A stretch of 64,000 nt of DNA, taken from Imbricaverruca yamaguchii. Its lineage: Eukaryota > Arthropoda > Thecostraca > Neoverrucidae. Numbering within the stretch: position 1 is the stretch's first letter; every line of letters begins with the position of its first letter. Shown here piece after piece: positions 61,001-64,000 of the stretch. A model generated the notes under the pieces. The model was not told the origin of the DNA and did not search any database. It was given only the letters and a program-made list of their open reading frames with translations. A program made the position numbers and the translations under genes. Location of the stretch: assembly GCA_034440575.1 (NCBI GenBank), contig JAOTOL010001011.1, positions 27,501-91,500 on the forward strand, written 5' to 3'.

Positions 61001-64000
61001 ATCAAACCTTTATATATGCTGCTGCCATGGTCTTGTGATGAGGAATTCAATACCAAATACCAATATTCCATTAGTAATGCTTAAGTCTACCCATATTGAT
61101 CTAAAAATTATGAAGAGGTCTTAAAACAACTAGCAAAAAACGGAGTTGATGCGTTATAAATTGCATATCGGCAATGAGTTGTTGTCTAAGTAAAAACGAG
61201 TAATATATGGCACATACCAATGCCTCAATTGTTCGGTCCCTGACGGAGCAATTCCACTAAAATATAGGCTGCATGCATCTGCGGTATAATAGCCCTTTGA
61301 AATAAGCTCATCAGTCACGCCGAAAACGAAAATGATGTGAACTATTGGCCGTCAAAGGAATTGGCTGCGTTCAATCCAGTAGCTTGTTACGAGGTAGGTG
61401 CGTTCATGCTACTGTTGCAATTTTTCCTCGATTGGCACAAACGCAAAATATGATGATTTGATGAAATCACTAACTTTGGAGATTGAAATGATTCATCCAG
61501 AATGGAGAATGGAGAAATGTCAATAATTCCCTCAGACAGTTTGTTTTCATAATCAACTCCAACGAAATCTGTTTATATTATGCCGATTGTCCTCTTTGAA
61601 AAGTTAGCGTCGCATCCGAAGTTACTTAGCGCCTGTAATTGTTTGCATGAAGGTTAAATAAAACCCTCTGCTTCGCCTGCAGTGGCAATTCGAGTCGCCG
61701 CTTCCTATGTGAACGAGATGATGACATCAAACAATGAAAATACGCCGCGCGCCATCAGAAATGAAGCCTTCACCTGGCAGACTTCCGTATACATCATACA
61801 AACCTAAGTTTAGCATCACTTGGTATATATTGACAATCGCTATGGACGGTAAATGCACGTCCCTATCCCCCACTCTCAGCTTAACTGGACACAGGCCCCT
61901 GGTGGCAGCTCTTCTAATACCTCAGCACCTCAGAAATTAATCGAATGAACGAAGTAGGAGGATGCACGTAACGTTGGCAATAATACGACCCTGTTTATTA
62001 TTCTGGCATGCCATAATATCCCGCTTCTTTATGGCTAAAAAACAAACAAAATATAGTGGCCCAATCGTACCGATATCGGAGCACATTTCTACCGTCGAAT
62101 GGAAGAGAAGCACAAGTTCGTTGTGCAATCATTGGAAATTACGCCTATATAGCCACGTTACATAAAGGTGAAACTCAGCTAAGAAGTGCTGTGGCTATCG
62201 CCTATATTGATTCAAACCGACCGGAGGTATAGAGACGAACATTGCTCGGACCCAAACAGGGAAAGTTTTTCTTCCTTTGGATGGCAGGTTTATACATGTC
62301 ATTTATATGACCTTGTTTGAGCCAGCTTTATCTCAGGTAGAGCTAACTCACATCAGGTTGGGTTAAACAAGCAAGTCCTCATACATCATCTAGTACTTGC
62401 CATTGGAAGAAAAAGAGAACCACAGATGGGACATTTGTGCTGTGCGGGTGTCCATTTACTAATGATACCACTTAGCATTAGCTTATCAATGTCCCGAGAC
62501 AAATGCAGCTGGTGCAAAGGTAGCCCGGAAATGTCACCCGAAATTAACGCTGGATAATCGCATTGGCCGATGTCTTGAATGAGAGCATGTGGAAACCGTC
62601 CAGGTCACACTACACATGTAGTCAAATCACTGTCATACAATGGCGATAAATCCTCCGAATGCTAAGGTGTAGGCTGCCAGTAATGGCTTAATGCATCGCT
62701 GAGCTTTACAACTTAATCCCAGCGTAAATGCACGCATGTTTGCTCCATTGTCCAATTAATCTATCATATCTGTTCATCGCACATCATCATACGCCCTCTA
62801 GGTATTCACCACAGTGAAATCACTTTCAGAAGTGGGATTTAGGTGATTACTTTTGGACGTTCGCTACCAGATTGGCATTTCCTCTGGAGAGAGGTGGGCT
62901 GGTGACGTTATACGAGATGAAGCGACCTCCCACACCGTCCAGCACAGCAGCTCCACGGTGTTTCGGTTTAAGCCTACAACCTATTCGGTGTTGGCAAGGC
63001 AACATTTCGGAATGTGTCATGTCGGATCCGTCTTGCAAAAGAAATCGCTGAATACCGGCTGAGTTCCCGTGGTTGAGTTCTCATTGTTGAGCTCTGATGG
63101 CTCAGTTCTCATGATTGAGTTCCCATAGGCCACCAGTGAGACGTCTAGGGGAATGTCATAATGTGGAATGCTGTAGATGCATGCCCATAACATGCCAGTT
63201 GTCCACAGCCACAGTATTCTTCTTACCACGTGGGCTTGTAAATAACGAATATGTCATACCGACTTGTACGTGCAATAACAAAGTGAAAAAAACGGACGAT
63301 CCGATGGCTTTCGATGGACGCTGTATGGCCGACGCAGTCGTCGCGTCAACACGCCCCACAAACTCCAATAACGAATCGATGTAGTTTGACTTACACGGAC
63401 TGATCCTAAGAAATCTGTAGGCTTTGACTTTGGTTCTGTGACATTTTGAGCTGCTTGCTTCGCTTCGTTAGCACATTGTGGTTTTGGCTTCGAAGTCATG
63501 GAACTGACTTCCTGGTTTCTCACTAAATAGTATCCTAAATAAGAGGGAATTGTATAGGTAGGTTCTTAGGGGGAGATATTTTCCACACCATTCCCAATTT
63601 ATGCAATATTTATAGGAGGAACCTATGACTGACTATAGACACCGAAATTGCCGATGGAGTTCCCCACCACTATTCAAAATTGCATGGAATAATTGAATAG
63701 AACATTATCACCTGAATGTGTTGAATGTCGTTTTTCGATTCAAGGAGTACCAGATACAACTTTGATTTTCATAGCTAAAATGATTTACTTATCCCTCATC
63801 TTCATTTAGTTCCAGGTTAACGGTTTCGGGGAGCCACGTATTTGGGCACTGACTCCGGATTTTGTCTCACTATTGGCTTTGGCTTCGGCTTTGCGACACT
63901 TTAATGCTGGTTGAAGCTTCAGCTTTGGTTGAAACTTCGTGGTATTCTCATTTTCCATATTTGACTCCGGCTTAGTGACCCTATCTTTAGCTTCGGCTTA
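58071..64000. other. No gene recognised
   Basis: I looked on the minus strand for a first dpr Ig domain (a W-I-R/K-R-D stretch or a DSG-Y-C-V stretch) and did not find one. The GC-rich ORFs at 59.55-59.94 kb (plus) and 60.65-60.93 kb (minus, with an acceptor-like CCCGTTTCAG before ATTCCC) are unrecognised. The last 600 bp are rich in GCTTCGGCTTTG-like text. Confidence 0.5.
58543..58721 (-). mobile_element. Short retro-insertion with LINE-like tail, possible TSD
   Basis: The plus strand at 58556-58620 reads TGATGATGAATTGGAGTTTA, then CGGGCGCGTCGACTGCC and TCGCCCATAACTG, so the module is on the minus strand with a trinucleotide tail. Possible TSD: GGACTTGCTTCCA (58543-58555) and GGACTTGCTTACA (58709-58721), which would make a 153-bp insert. 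The tail is clear; the far end is tentative. Confidence 0.5.

Overview
This is a eukaryotic, repeat-rich, gene-poor window, almost certainly from an arthropod. A crustacean-like invertebrate genome is my best guess, but I cannot name the species. Evidence for eukaryotic origin: no bacterial-type gene runs, spliced exons, LINE and SINE retrotransposons with target-site duplications (TSDs), long TA microsatellites and many minisatellites. Evidence for arthropod: the only host gene I can recognise is a member of the dpr (defective proboscis extension response) family of neuronal two-Ig cell-surface proteins.

The gene is on the minus strand. Two consecutive exons, 55535-55408 and 53626-53458, together encode a complete second Ig domain (phase 1 in, phase 0 between, phase 1 out). 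The first Ig domain, signal peptide and C-terminal exons were not found, so most of the window is probably intron or flank of this gene or intergenic DNA.

Layout. 1-14.3 kb: non-coding sequence with several minisatellites (1.06-2.04, 4.58-4.93, 6.53-7.26, 8.07-8.26, 9.44-9.60 kb) and short retro-insertions. 14.3-17.2 kb: a SINE, the 3' end of a LINE with an RNase H domain, and a second type of SINE. 17.2-24.5 kb: mostly featureless, with a TA tract and a 31-bp minisatellite. 24.6-27 kb: a roughly 0.87-kb element with terminal inverted repeats, and two SINEs with clear TSDs. 28-32.7 kb: four tandem arrays and two tiny retro-insertions. 32.9-35.3 kb: a decayed CR1-like LINE. 35.46-36.25 kb: a second copy of the 0.87-kb element, in opposite orientation. 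36.3-51.7 kb: four more minisatellites, one SINE and a decayed LINE reverse-transcriptase relic at 47.9-48.6 kb. 51.8-56.1 kb: the dpr exons with their unusual flanking arrays. 56.1-64 kb: a 66-bp minisatellite and otherwise featureless DNA.

The most unusual observation is that both dpr exons run directly, on their intron side, into a tandem array whose unit is a copy of that exon's own 5' splice site: a 29-bp unit repeated about 55-60 times after one exon, and a 20-bp unit present 8 times after the other. Sequence just upstream of the first exon's 3' splice site is also reiterated. A second observation is a set of very short (29-57 bp, possibly up to about 150 bp) insertions flanked by TSDs. 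They carry only a 3' tail module that is shared with the RNase-H LINE and with a SINE family in the same window. One of them has a matching empty site in a paralogous repeat copy.
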